Shown one piece after another: positions 10,980 to 21,066 of a stretch of DNA of 64,000 nucleotides. The position numbers were made by a program, and so were the translations under genes. How positions within the stretch are numbered: position 1 is the stretch's first letter; every line of letters begins with the position of its first letter. The notes beneath the pieces are model-generated. The model ran no database searches. It was not told where the DNA came from and saw only the letters and a program-made list of their open reading frames with translations. Origin of the DNA: Marsupella aquatica. Taxonomy: Eukaryota > Marchantiophyta. The DNA is taken from the NCBI GenBank assembly GCA_973895155.1, contig OZ316895.1, forward strand, positions 6,572,001 through 6,636,000, given 5' to 3'.

Positions 10980-12436
10980 TAAATTATGATCACCAGGTCT
11001 ATTTTGCCTGAGCAGCCAAAGAAGTAACGATGGCAAATTAAGCTTCTTTGTTTCTATATATAGGCCTTCATTGCGAAAACTGGCATGCACAGAAGTCCCC
11101 AATGGATCGCACGCACGTACGTCGTTAAGCAGCCTTAATGGTTACGGCAGTTCTCTCAACATCACGAGAGCCTTCAGTCAAAACACGAAATACGTCACGG
11201 ATTACAGAGACAATGATCTAAATTATGATCACCAGGTCTATTTTGCTTGAGCCAAACAAGTATCGACGGCAAATTAAGCTTCTTCGTTTCTATATTCTTT
11301 GCACGAACTAGCATGCACAGAAGTCCCCAATGGATCGCACGCACGTACGTCGTTAAGCAGCCTTAATGGTTACGGCAGTTCTCTCAACATCACGAGAGTC
11401 TTCAGTCAAAACACGAACTACGTCACGGATTACAGAGACAATGATCTAAATTATGATCACCAGGTCTATTTTGCTTGAGCCAAACAAGTATCGACGGCAA
11501 ATTAAGCTTCTTCGTTTCTATATTCTTTGCATGCACAGAAGTCCCCAATGGATCGCACGCACATACGTCGTTGAGCAGCCTTAATGGTTACCACAGTTCT
11601 CTCAACACCACGAGAGTCTTCAGGCAAAACACGAACTACGGTCACGGATTACAGAGACAATGATCTAAACTATGATCACCAGGTCTATTTTGCCTAAGAG
11701 CCAAACAAGTATCGACGGCAAATTAAGTTTCTTCGTTTCTATATATAGGCCTTCTTTGCGAGAACTAGCTTGCACAGAAGTCCCCAATGGATCGCACGCA
11801 CATACGTCGTTGAGCAGCCTTAATGGTTACCACAGTTCTCTCAACATCACGAGAGTCTTCAGGCAAAACACGAACTACGGTCACGGATTACAGAGACAAT
11901 GATCTAAACTATGGTCACCAGGTAGGCAAAACACGAACTACGGTCACGGATTACAGAGACAATGATCTAAACTATGATCACCAGGTCTATTTTGACTGAG
12001 CCGAACAAGTATCGACCGCAAATTAAGCTTCTTCGTTTCTATATATAGGCCTTCTTTGCCAGAACTCGCTTGCACAGAAGTCCCCAATGGATCGCACGCA
12101 CGTACGTCGTTAAGCAGCCTTAATGGTTACCACAGTTCTCCCAACATCACGAGAGTCTTCAGGCAAAACATGAACTACAGGCACGGATTACAGAGGCAAT
12201 GATCTAAACTGTGATCACCAGGTCTATTTTGCCTGAGCCAAACAAGTATCGACGGCAAATTAAGCTTCTTCGTTTCTATATATAAGCCTTATTTGTGAGA
12301 ACAAGGATGGCTACAGAAGTCCCCAATGGATCGCACGCACGTACGTCGTTAAGCAGCCTTAATGGTTACGACAGTTCTCTCAACATCACGTGAGTCTTCA
12401 GGCAAACACGAACTACGGTCACGGCTTACAGAGTGA
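10980..12436. repeat. Tandem array, six ~220-240 bp units plus one short partial unit
   Basis: Units begin near 10980, 11218, 11447, 11666, 11964 and 12204, with a ~55 bp partial duplication at about 11907-11963. Each unit runs in the order TATGATCACCAGGTCTATTTT, GCAAATTAAGCTTCTTCG, a TATA-like TCTATATATAGGCC (reduced to TCTATATTC in units 2 and 3), AGAAGTCCCCAATGGATCGC, CACGTACGTCGTTAAGCAGC, and CTCAACATCACGAGAGTCTTC. Each unit thus has a TATA-like box about 45 bp before an ATG that opens a short frame (MDRTHVRR in units with the TTAAG ending). ORFs running through the array are by-products of the repeat. The array lies beyond the 3' end of the bHLH gene. Confidence 0.88.
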
Positions 12437-13043
12437 ATGAATTCACCAAGCTCTTTTGTAAGCTATTGACTGTAAATTAAGCATCGATCATCTTGTCCCG
12501 CAGAAGTTATTGAAAAGCATTCAAAAGAGATAAACATACATCACAAAACTGTTCAATCACTCCCCAGCCTATCGCTTGTATCATGCACACACGTAATTAC
12601 ATGGCAAACGTTTCGGCATCGCCGAGACCACTCTTTCACATTTATTGAGGTCTAATTATGGGACCGCCGCACTTGGCAGCTACAGCTTTCTACCACCCGG
12701 GTCGTTCCAAACTGCAGAACTAGCCGGGTGTCTTACATAATCATCATCATCATCATCATCCGGAACGAATCGAAACGGAAAAGTCAAGAAAACAAAAAAG
12801 CTAGCATATATTGCGTAATCGCAGGTGCACATACGAAAGCACCAGCGGAGGAACAGCTCGCTCAATTAAAAGCTGATGGTCTACTCCATAAGATTCCCAC
12901 GAGGGCTTTCGTATATGTACCAGCAGAAACCTGAAAGTAAAACATGTTTGGTTGCCCAGGCTAGGGCCCAGGTCTTCTCTGACTAACTTCGTGGTGCATA
13001 ATCCATCCCCAACGTGCTGAGAGGGAGACTTGCCATGCTACCA
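12437..13043. other. Spacer and likely 3' UTR of the bHLH gene
   Basis: No gene is recognised. A short ATC microsatellite lies at about 12738-12760. The minus-strand sequence next to 13044 is probably the bHLH 3' UTR. Confidence 0.45.
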
Positions 13044-13979
13044 TCACCGTACAATGAGCTTGCTGCGAAAGCCACCGGGAGAATCGAAACTAGTATTGTG
13101 AGTATTGCTGTCGTTCTCGCAGCTCTGTATTACTTCCTTGAGAAACTTAATGTAATGAACGGCCTTGTCCAAAACGGAATCAATGTTCATCTTCTTCTTG
13201 CAATTGCAGTCGGGTATCATCACTTGAAGAATACGCATCCTGTCACCAATTCTCACTCTCCTATGCCTGGCAATCACACTCTGCGGATCCTTGGAGAGTT
13301 TCTCTCCCTGCCGTTTTGGCCGACTGTTCGCCACAAGGTTCATATCAAATCCTCCCGGACCGCGAGCCTTCAACACATCGGTCTGAGCGAATTGCTCCGC
13401 GAAAGTCATTTCCCTCAATGCCTGAATCGATTTGGCGGCCGCGCCAGAATTAACCTTGACATTGATAGCAGCCATACTGTGCTGCGGAGTGCTGCCACCA
13501 ATGACGCCGCATACCTGCTCCACTTCCGGCGTAAACGATTCGCCGCTGTTTCTCGGGACTGGGAGAGTGTTGCAGAGCAAGGGATTTCTTGAGAAGCAGC
13601 CAACAGTGCCTATCGCAGCATTGATATCAGCCATACAGTACTGCGAAGCGCTGTCACCAACGCCGCCTACCACCTGCTTCACATTCGATATAAGCAATTC
13701 GCAACTGTTGCTCGGGATTGCGAGAGTGGTGCCGATCATGGCACTTGAGAAGCCATCAGTTTCCCCTATCTCATCGAACATTTCCAGGTAAGTGCCGCCT
13801 ACCACCTGCTCCACATTCGATATAAGCAATTCGCAACTGTTGCTCGGGATTGCGAGAGTGGTGCCGATCATGGCACTTGAGAAGCCATCAGTTTCCCCTA
13901 TCTCATCGAACATTTCCAGGTAAGTGTCACCAGCGTCGATCAGGTAGCTATCGACGAATTCTGCTGCCAACGGATCCAT
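13044..13979 (-). CDS. bHLH transcription factor, HEC/IND-like, atypical basic region
   Basis: The protein is a predicted 311-residue nuclear DNA-binding factor, read as one exon. The bHLH domain lies at about residues 230-285 (SKDPQSVIARHRRVRIGDRM, then helix 2 with SVLDKAVHYIKFLKEVI). The DPQSV...ARxRR...LDxAxxYxKFLK pattern is that of the plant HECATE/INDEHISCENT type and related clades. The RRERI of typical members reads RRVRI here, so the glutamate that contacts the E-box is missing. A 44-residue segment (TYLEMFDEIG...EQVVGG) is repeated directly, encoded by two nearly identical 132 bp copies at about 13672-13930. I chose the ATG at 13979 because the longer frame upstream is only an Arg-Glu run made by the CT/GA microsatellite. 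The frame is open and the domain complete, so it is probably functional. Confidence 0.83.
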   Translation of the reverse strand: MDPLAAEFVDSYLIDAGDTYLEMFDEIGETDGFSSAMIGTTLAIPSNSCELLISNVEQVVGGTYLEMFDEIGETDGFSSAMIGTTLAIPSNSCELLISNVKQVVGGVGDSASQYCMADINAAIGTVGCFSRNPLLCNTLPVPRNSGESFTPEVEQVCGVIGGSTPQHSMAAINVKVNSGAAAKSIQALREMTFAEQFAQTDVLKARGPGGFDMNLVANSRPKRQGEKLSKDPQSVIARHRRVRIGDRMRILQVMIPDCNCKKKMNIDSVLDKAVHYIKFLKEVIQSCENDSNTHNTSFDSPGGFRSKLIVR

Positions 13980-13985
13980 CGGTGT

Positions 13986-13986
<1 letters not shown>

Positions 13987-14067
<81 letters not shown>
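13987..14067. repeat. (CT)n microsatellite, about 40 units
   Basis: An 81 bp pure CT run (GA on the gene strand) lies 7 bp upstream of the chosen bHLH start, in its presumed 5' UTR. GA-rich leaders are common in plant regulatory genes. Its length makes it likely to vary between individuals. Confidence 0.97.
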
Positions 14068-14071
<4 letters not shown>

Positions 14072-14235
14072 GACTGACTAGCGCTTGCTTCACAACACCT
14101 CGTCAAGTAGTGGCAATCCGCCTTCTGCACAATAACGTGTGCTCTCTTTCTCTCGGCACCCTCAAAGCTAATATGGGACTGGCGCTTGCTTTGCTACTAC
14201 TCGTCAACTAACTAGAGCAATCCGTCTCCTGCCCT
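14068..14235. repeat. Two imperfect ~80 bp repeats upstream of the bHLH gene
   Basis: The string ACTGACTAGCGCTTGCTTCAC...CTCGTCAAGTAGTGGCAATCCGCCTTCTGC is followed by a diverged second copy, ACTGGCGCTTGCTTTGC...CTCGTCAAC...AGAGCAATCCGTCTCCTGC. The pair lies in the presumed bHLH promoter or leader. Confidence 0.6.
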
Positions 14236-14504
14236 CTCCTCTACGGCATTGTACTTAGAGTAGATCGTTGGTCAGCATGCAAGTCTATCAAGCGAATGAA
14301 AAGGATTTGCTTCCGCTCAACTCCAGAGATTAGACTCGTCTTCGACATCTCTTCTTCTTCGTTTGGATCATTTCTCGATAATCAGCTACACTGTCCACCA
14401 ATGTCCACCGTAATTAGTGTGACACCAAAAGAATTGGAGTGATTAACACTAATCTGTACACAAAGCTTTTTTAGTCAGGAATCAGTCTGTTTCCAGGGTC
14501 TAGT

Positions 14505-15430
14505 TTCTGATTAATTGCATATTTCGCGTTAATTAAGTGCGGGAGAGCCGTGAATTTAGGCGTCGAAAGAGCAGGTTCGTGCATGCCTTGAACGTACTCG
14601 ACTCGTCAACAAACACAAACCAGCGAAGCTTAAATGCAATTGGTCAAAACACAAGCACGGGAATGTTAAATGCAGAGTAAAATCAGCAAGCCACACAATC
14701 CTGCTATGATATATGAGCAGAAGTACGAAGAGATCCAAAGTTATCAGTCCGTGTATCCAATCAAAACTTGAGAGTAAACAGCAGTGGATCCGTCCAGTCA
14801 CTTCAAACTAAAAGTTTGATGTCTCATTCGATCCTTTCTTCTCTTCTCGCTTATTCAGTGTAATACAAAACGAACCTTGTCATTCTTACTATCGATCGAT
14901 ATATATATATATATATATATATATTATACCAGGCCCGTCACCCAAGGGGTTTGGTCACATTAGGCTGAACTTAAAAGACCAAGTATTAAATATACTTAAC
15001 AAAGACATACAAAGAGAAACAGAACAAAAGAATCAAGTAAACACAAAACAAATCATTAAATGTTCCCCTCATCTTTTTCCTCTGCCATCATGATCTGGTC
15101 TGAATACAAATATTGTATACAATACATTGGATTTTGTTTTGGTCTCTTTAGAACAAGGGAAATTGTATAGAAGTCCACAATTGCAGTCCATCATATTGGA
15201 GAGTCCATTGTATTGCAGTCCATCTCTATTGCAAACAAAAGTATCTTGGGGGACTCTTTTGGTCCTATTCACATAGGTGAACATAGTTCACCCAATAAAA
15301 GGAATCTTGAATACTAAATAATCTAAATTCACTAAAAGCACTTTTTGCTCTTACAATCCACAAAAACTATCTCCCAATCCGGAGGAGCATTTATAACATG
15401 TAGGTTGACAGATTGTCTTCCTGACTTCCG
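14505..15430. repeat. Dispersed repeat, copy B (partner at 3905-4450)
   Basis: This copy matches copy A from GATTAATTGCATATTTCGCG onward, including GCATGCCTTGAACGTACTCG, AAACAGCAGTGGATCCGTCC and AGCACTTTTTGCTCTT. Between about 14905 and 15295 it contains extra DNA absent from copy A, starting with an (AT)n run and ending near a GGTGAACATAGTTCACC palindrome. It lies upstream of the bHLH gene. Confidence 0.85.
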
Positions 15431-17148
15431 CATGGAAATGCAATTTAATGTGAAGAATGAGGGAGAGAATGCTCTCCCTCCAACCTATACTTCTCAAGGG
15501 ACCCATGATGTGTGGGCCTAATCTAAGCGGATGTTATCCTAAGATAATCCAGGCTATGGTTAAGTAACCCTAGTAAAGCCAAACTCACTAAAGCCAGGAA
15601 CTCAAGTTAATTCCTAACAATATCAGTACTAAATTATGCCCTTTATTGTGTGGTGTGATTCTTTGTGTGAGATATGTGATATCTTTGACTGATACCTGAT
15701 CTTAGTGTGAGGGGTACTTGATACAGTTGCAACACTCATTCAACTGTGGGGAGAATACCTCGATCTATTAGTGTGACCTTGAGTGTGACTATAATGTGAT
15801 GCGGACTACGGGGCGGACTATTTTATGTGGGACAAAAAAAATTAGGGCTATGCAATTAGTGGCACTAACACTAGCTAATTGTGGTGGGAAAGGAGTCACC
15901 GGAAGGAAGGGTACTTATTGTTCCAAATTAAAGTCAACTATATGCTGTGTCTATTGTTAATTTAATGGGGGGTTTGCAATCCACTCACTTAACCCCCCAT
16001 CTTCTCACCAGAGGTGAAGAACATACGCTAGTCTTCTTTCTGGCTTTGGATGAGATCTCTCTCAAAAAAAGTATTGGGCTTCTTTCTTGTGTGGAACGAG
16101 TTTTCTATTAAATATCTATTTAGAAATTAATTATTATTTATGTTGGTATATTATATAGGGTGGGGGAGTTAGGAGCTGTCCATTATATATAAGAATGGAA
16201 AGAGCAAAAGGTGCCATACCTGGAGACAGAACCCCTAAAAGGCAAGATACTCAATAAGAGGATTCAAAACAAATCAAGGGAAGACTGAAAAACAGTCCCC
16301 AACTAAGGCTAAACAACAAAGACAATGATTAGACCCTACTATATAAGCAACAATGAAACTGAAAAGTCTGGTATACCTCTGAATGATTTGCTTGGATAGT
16401 AGTACCCATAAGTTTGTTTACATGTGATCTAGGGGGCATCGATCTGAAGCACGGATGGATTGTCTGGCACGTTGTCTGTGAAGCTTGGACGGACTGACAA
16501 GTCTAAGATAGATTGTCTCGTAGTGCTGAAATGGACTCAGATAACACCTTTTAACTTTTTGACTCCAATGTGACCTTTAAACAGTCTCTCGACCATTTGC
16601 AGCAGTTTCAAAGAGATTATTGTTCTCAGATCAGTTGCCAGGTGCTAGATTCTATCCAAAACCCCCTTTCATTTTCTGTATACACTGGTTGATGAATTCA
16701 CACAGGTCATGGGATGGGTAGGAAGGGATGAGGTCTCGGCCATCAGAGTTTTTGGGCTTGATCAAAAGGATATATATAATTACATGGAAATTTGAATTTT
16801 ACTCCGCGTGAACTCCATGGATGGGGACCTAAAGAGGGCAGAATAGTACATAAAGTTCCTATCGTGACCCCTGGAGTATTAAATGCCCAAATCAATGGGA
16901 AAAGAAGTGAACTAGAGAAGTCTAAGAGAGAACTTCATGTTCCTTAGATACCCAGAAATCATAGAAAACGGTGAGTCTGGGATACCAGATAGCAAAACAG
17001 GTATGGGAGCAAGTGAAATAGATCAGTGAGGGGCACCTCTTTTCTGCTAGAACTATCAGTACTCTACAAGTTATATAGCACAGGTGTACGATACCCATTT
17101 AGAACCAAAGTGTGTCTACCTCATTCTAATGATGCTCCTGGACTTGAT
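15431..17148. other. Spacer, degenerate repeats, no gene recognised
   Basis: The region contains scattered ATTAGTGTGAC/GTCACACTAAT motifs like those of the TIR element at 8985. It has no ORF with a recognisable family. Confidence 0.4.
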
Positions 17149-18650
17149 TCAAAAGGTCACAATCAGTAGTATGTGTTCCCTCCAAAACAACAATAAGCTT
17201 CTCATATTGCTCCTCAAAATCCTAGTCCTTTCTCCTTCTAGCAGGGCAGTGGCGCCAACAAGTAGTGAGTGTTTTTGATTGGAACCGGGGCGGGATCCAG
17301 AGGTGGCAGCCACTGCAGTCAAATGGTCCAAAGCCTCAGAGACGATAGAGTCAGATCTGATCACAATTTATCCTGTTTTTTTTGTTAAGTTAAAAGTTTG
17401 CCCATTCCGAGCAAGCCAAATACTCCACAGTATCTGATCATATATCATGGAGACACAAAGCGTGCTTATTGAAGTTTTCTATCTGCAGGACAACATTAGC
17501 TTGAGTAGCCCCAAATCTCGGCTGATAATCTCACTCCAACAGTAAAGTGCATATCTGCATTGAAAGCAAAGGGGGGGTTTCTCAACCACCCCAAAGCACA
17601 GCACATAGAGGCCACTAGACTTCACAATTTTGAGAGCTTTGGAACCAGGAAAGAGTTCTTGTGCTACAATCCTACAAATATATGAAGGTCTTGGCCGAGA
17701 GGACAGATCGGAGGTCCACAAGGCCTTCCGGATTCCTCTCCATTCCAGCTCAGTCAATGGTTCGCCTCAGATTCTGTTCCGTTTATCTAAATCTGAACCC
17801 TTAGTTCTCAGCATCTCATATACACGGTGATTAGGTAGTCCAAATTAAAGGATCTAGGTTGAGAATCAGTGTCAAGCGCTAGCCACTGCCATAGCTGGAG
17901 AGTCCAATTGATTCCCACATGATTAGGTAGATCTTTGTATTCCTGCTTGTATTGCATGAAAAAACCCATGGAATTGTCCAGGTCAGTCCCTGCGAGTCCC
18001 AGCAAGCACTGCATTTTCCGTGTCATATTCTTCCACTCACTGTCTATCATTGACCAGATTGAAGTCACTCACCTTGCAGATTCCCAGTTTGCCACAAACC
18101 TTCACAATATCTCCTCTACAATTTCAGATTAGTCATAAAAATTGTAAAAGCAAAGAAAAAGGGCCTCCACACCCCAATGCCCTGGGATGGCACCAGGGAT
18201 GGCACTGTCAGTATCGGAACAGCAAATCAGGTTTTCTCTCACATGTTCCCAGGCTTTCCAGATCTGTCCCGTGTATGAAATTTTGCCGAAGGACTGAGGT
18301 ACTGAGCACAAAAAGAGCTTATTCTTCATTGAGTACTGATTCCTGCAGACAGTCCTAACTATTTCTCCATGCTCGTCTCCATGTTGTCATCTTCAAATTC
18401 TCAGCACGCAATGGGATACATTTATTAAAATGCTGATCAATCAGGCATTTTTGTATTGGGGGGCTCTACCAATGTGCATGATTGATCACCATTCCAATGT
18501 TTTGCTTGGATCATGTATACTACTAGGATAAGCATACATTTCAATTTGAGCTTATTAAAGGAGTCATAAGCTCCAAATGGGATGCCTTGGGAGACTAGTG
18601 ATAAACTTGGATGGGATACCCAAATCCTCCTTTGTATGAAAGTCAAGTTG
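17149..18650 (-). mobile_element. Decayed LINE (non-LTR retrotransposon) remnant
   Basis: Read on the minus strand, 17370-17450 translates to a stretch with ILWSIWLARNGQTF. This is the typical W..IW.ARN...F signature at the C-terminal end of plant LINE ORF2, downstream of the zf-RVT region. Flanking pieces in different frames (17808-18068, 18129-18329) have the Trp-rich composition expected of the same region. All frames are broken by stops and shifts. No ends, target duplication or poly(A) tail could be fixed, so the limits are approximate. The alternative is chance resemblance over a short motif. Confidence 0.5.
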
Positions 18651-18654
18651 TCCC

Positions 18655-18880
18655 ATTATAATTCTGTGTCGTCCTAGTTAAACTATACATTGGAAGTGAG
18701 ACCCTTAAGGGCTTCATTGAGGACTGGTGGTCTTAGACAATCTGGATTGTGTTCAGCATATGATGTATAATTCTGTGTTGTCTTAGTTAAACTCTAGTAC
18801 ATATATGGAAGTGAGACCCTCGAGGGTTTCATTGAGGACTGGTGGTATTAGACAATCTGGATTGTGTTCAGCATGTGATT
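18655..18880. repeat. Tandem duplication, ~112 bp x 2
   Basis: The two copies share TATAATTCTGTGT, AAGTGAGACCCT, TTCATTGAGGACTGGTGGT and AGACAATCTGGATTGTGTTC, with scattered substitutions. Confidence 0.9.
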
Positions 18881-19124
18881 TTTTACATGTACTTTTATTA
18901 ACCTTATGCACTATCACAAGCACCCTTTTGGCATGCTCTCTGATGCGCCTTTGGACTAGGTTTGGGCTTGTCTTTAATTTGAAGTTTTGTTTAAATTTAT
19001 AGCCTTCATTTTTAGATAACCCCAATGCAATGCCTGACAAATTGAAACAATAATTTTGACATGACAATGCCCTACCTAGGTCACTATGGTATAGCAAATA
19101 AGGGGGACCCCCAATTTAGTCAGA

Positions 19125-19870
19125 TTGAGGGATTCCAGCCTAGGACTGAGAACCTGGCAGGGTACATCAACAGCACCACTAGATCTCATCGTTGTGGGTA
19201 TCAAGTGTGCTGAGTGTCAAGTGGCGGGACTAGAGCAGAAAGTTTTCTCTTTGCATCTCTTATACATATTTCACAGTTCAATTGGTGGGACCAGAGTTGA
19301 GAGTCATATTATTGTATCTGTCTTACATATATCACACTGGATCCAAAGAGGCAGGAGACCTGATAAAGGGAGAAAACCCAGCGGTCCCCAAACAGAACTA
19401 AAAGCCCTAGTGACCAACAAAGTAAACAGCGTGACAAAGCTGTGGAGTAAACCCAGTAGGAGGGTCTTCTCATCTTCTGCTTGGGAGCGTGAGCAGGTGG
19501 GAGTAGAGTTGGGAGACGTGGGTTCTTGGACTAATAGCAGACCAGCAGGCAGCATAGACTGTGGACCTTTCCTGTCCTATCCAGTTTATTTTCTTGAGTT
19601 CTAAAGCAGGTAACAGAAGAGGGCATCCAAGAGTTGGTGATGGTGCAACTCGTGTGCGACTCGGAGGGGAGGGGAGGGGAGGGGAGGGGAGGGGAGGAGA
19701 CTGTTTATGGTCGCAACTATAAAAGTAGTTCGTGTGCTACGAGAGAGGGTGAGGGGAGGGGCGGAGAATTTGAGTGGTTCTGTTTTTGTGAGACTGTTTA
19801 TGGTCGCAACTGTAAAAGTAGTTCTAACAAGGCAGGGCTGGGCAAGCTTATGAGGGTTTGCGTTTAATAG
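19125..19870. repeat. Low-complexity (GGGGA)n stretch and a short direct repeat
   Basis: A GGGGA/GAGGG run occupies about 19664-19696. A GAGACTGTTTATGGTCGCAA...TAAAAGTAGTTC string occurs on both sides of a second G-rich segment (about 19698 and 19790). ORFs across it have no recognisable family. Confidence 0.6.
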
Positions 19871-20390
19871 ACTTATCGCACTATCAAAGTGATACCAAGT
19901 ACTTTGTATGGCCAGACTCAGTCAGGAACAACGGGTCGTAGACTGAGTAACAGTTGACAATTCTGCAAAGACGTTACTGCATGTCAACTGAAATCTCGCC
20001 TACAGTACCCCGGACTTGGACACCCCCTTGGCAAATCTGCCTACAATAGAAAGTTCCTAGACCAAACCTCGAACTAGGTGGATCACTGGTGTATCATCTC
20101 AACGGCCCAGCGAGGAGTCCACTCGAATAGATGAAAATTTTAGTGGGTAATACTCGTATAAAGTTCCAGCATTGCAATATTATTGGAAAACGAGAGAAGA
20201 CTTGCAAGCGATATCACTGCCCATGATTTTTGGGTTGAGAGCCAGAAGCTTTCGCAGCAAACTACTACGAAGGGACCATCGAAGGTTTGTCTGCCCACAA
20301 TCACGAAGAACGCATGAACCACTTGCACATTTACAGTCTGACTTCCACCAAAATGCATTAATGCATCTCATAAAATCTTTATTCTTGCAG

Positions 20391-20501
20391 GCAACAGCTG
20401 AGCAATTTAACAAGCCAGCGGCAGTTGCAATGCAAACCCAACTTTGTCACCACGTTGAATCTTTTGAGGATGGAAAGTTTCTTGTTTGTGGGGATGCATA
20501 G
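20391..20501 (+). other. Possible terminal exon of an unrecognised gene
   Basis: A good acceptor (TTATTCTTGCAG) is followed by an open frame of 36 codons (ATAEQFNKPAAVAM... to ...FLVCGDA) ending in TAG. Composition and splice context look like a real last exon. However, I recognise neither the family nor any upstream exon, so it may be a fragment. It would be convergent with the metacaspase. Confidence 0.3.
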
Positions 20502-21066
20502 TTCCAGCCAGATAATACTTATTCTGGATTTTCTTTTAGTAGCAAAACCCACGAAGATCTTGCTCTCAAGTTGCAAACCTACTTGAACCGCCCCTAAGAC
20601 CCAGCTCCCTATTTGTGTGCACTTGGACGGATGGTGAGACCCAGTCTGATGAAAGACATCACTCACAGGCTCCCGTTTATATGCCCTGACTAATACTCTC
20701 CATGTATTCACAAGAATTTAACCAGTCAATACATTTCTGTCCACTTGTCGTTGTCAAGAAATGGACATTCTTATCTACAACCAACCTGGAGGGCCGGCTC
20801 ATTCGTAGTCACTTCAAGCATATAACCATGCTGAGCCTCTAAAAGATGTAAGGCGCATGTATGCACCAAGGGGGCACCTCTTGAGAGAATCTGGAAAGCC
20901 ATCATCACCTGAAATAAGAGCACATTCAAGAATCTGAAGCAGATATCATTCGCTTCTCTCAGGCGGATGTCCTTCAGAACTAGTCAGCTTCGAAATGTCT
21001 TTCAGAACAATCTTGAAGATCCACAACTTTTATCGTCGGGCAAAACTAGCAATCTAAAGTCATACT

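Noticed and set aside
11475-11902. ORFs of 62 and 76 residues in the tandem array
   Set aside because: They repeat because the DNA repeats, vary with indels between units, and match no family.
10980-12436. Box C/D snoRNA cluster in the tandem array
   Set aside because: ATGATCA and CTGAG strings occur, but box C should be RTGATGA and no terminal stem pairs with it.
13980-14130. Long Arg-Glu and Ser-Leu ORFs through the CT microsatellite
   Set aside because: They are produced by any frame through (CT)n. The bHLH protein begins at the Met after the run.
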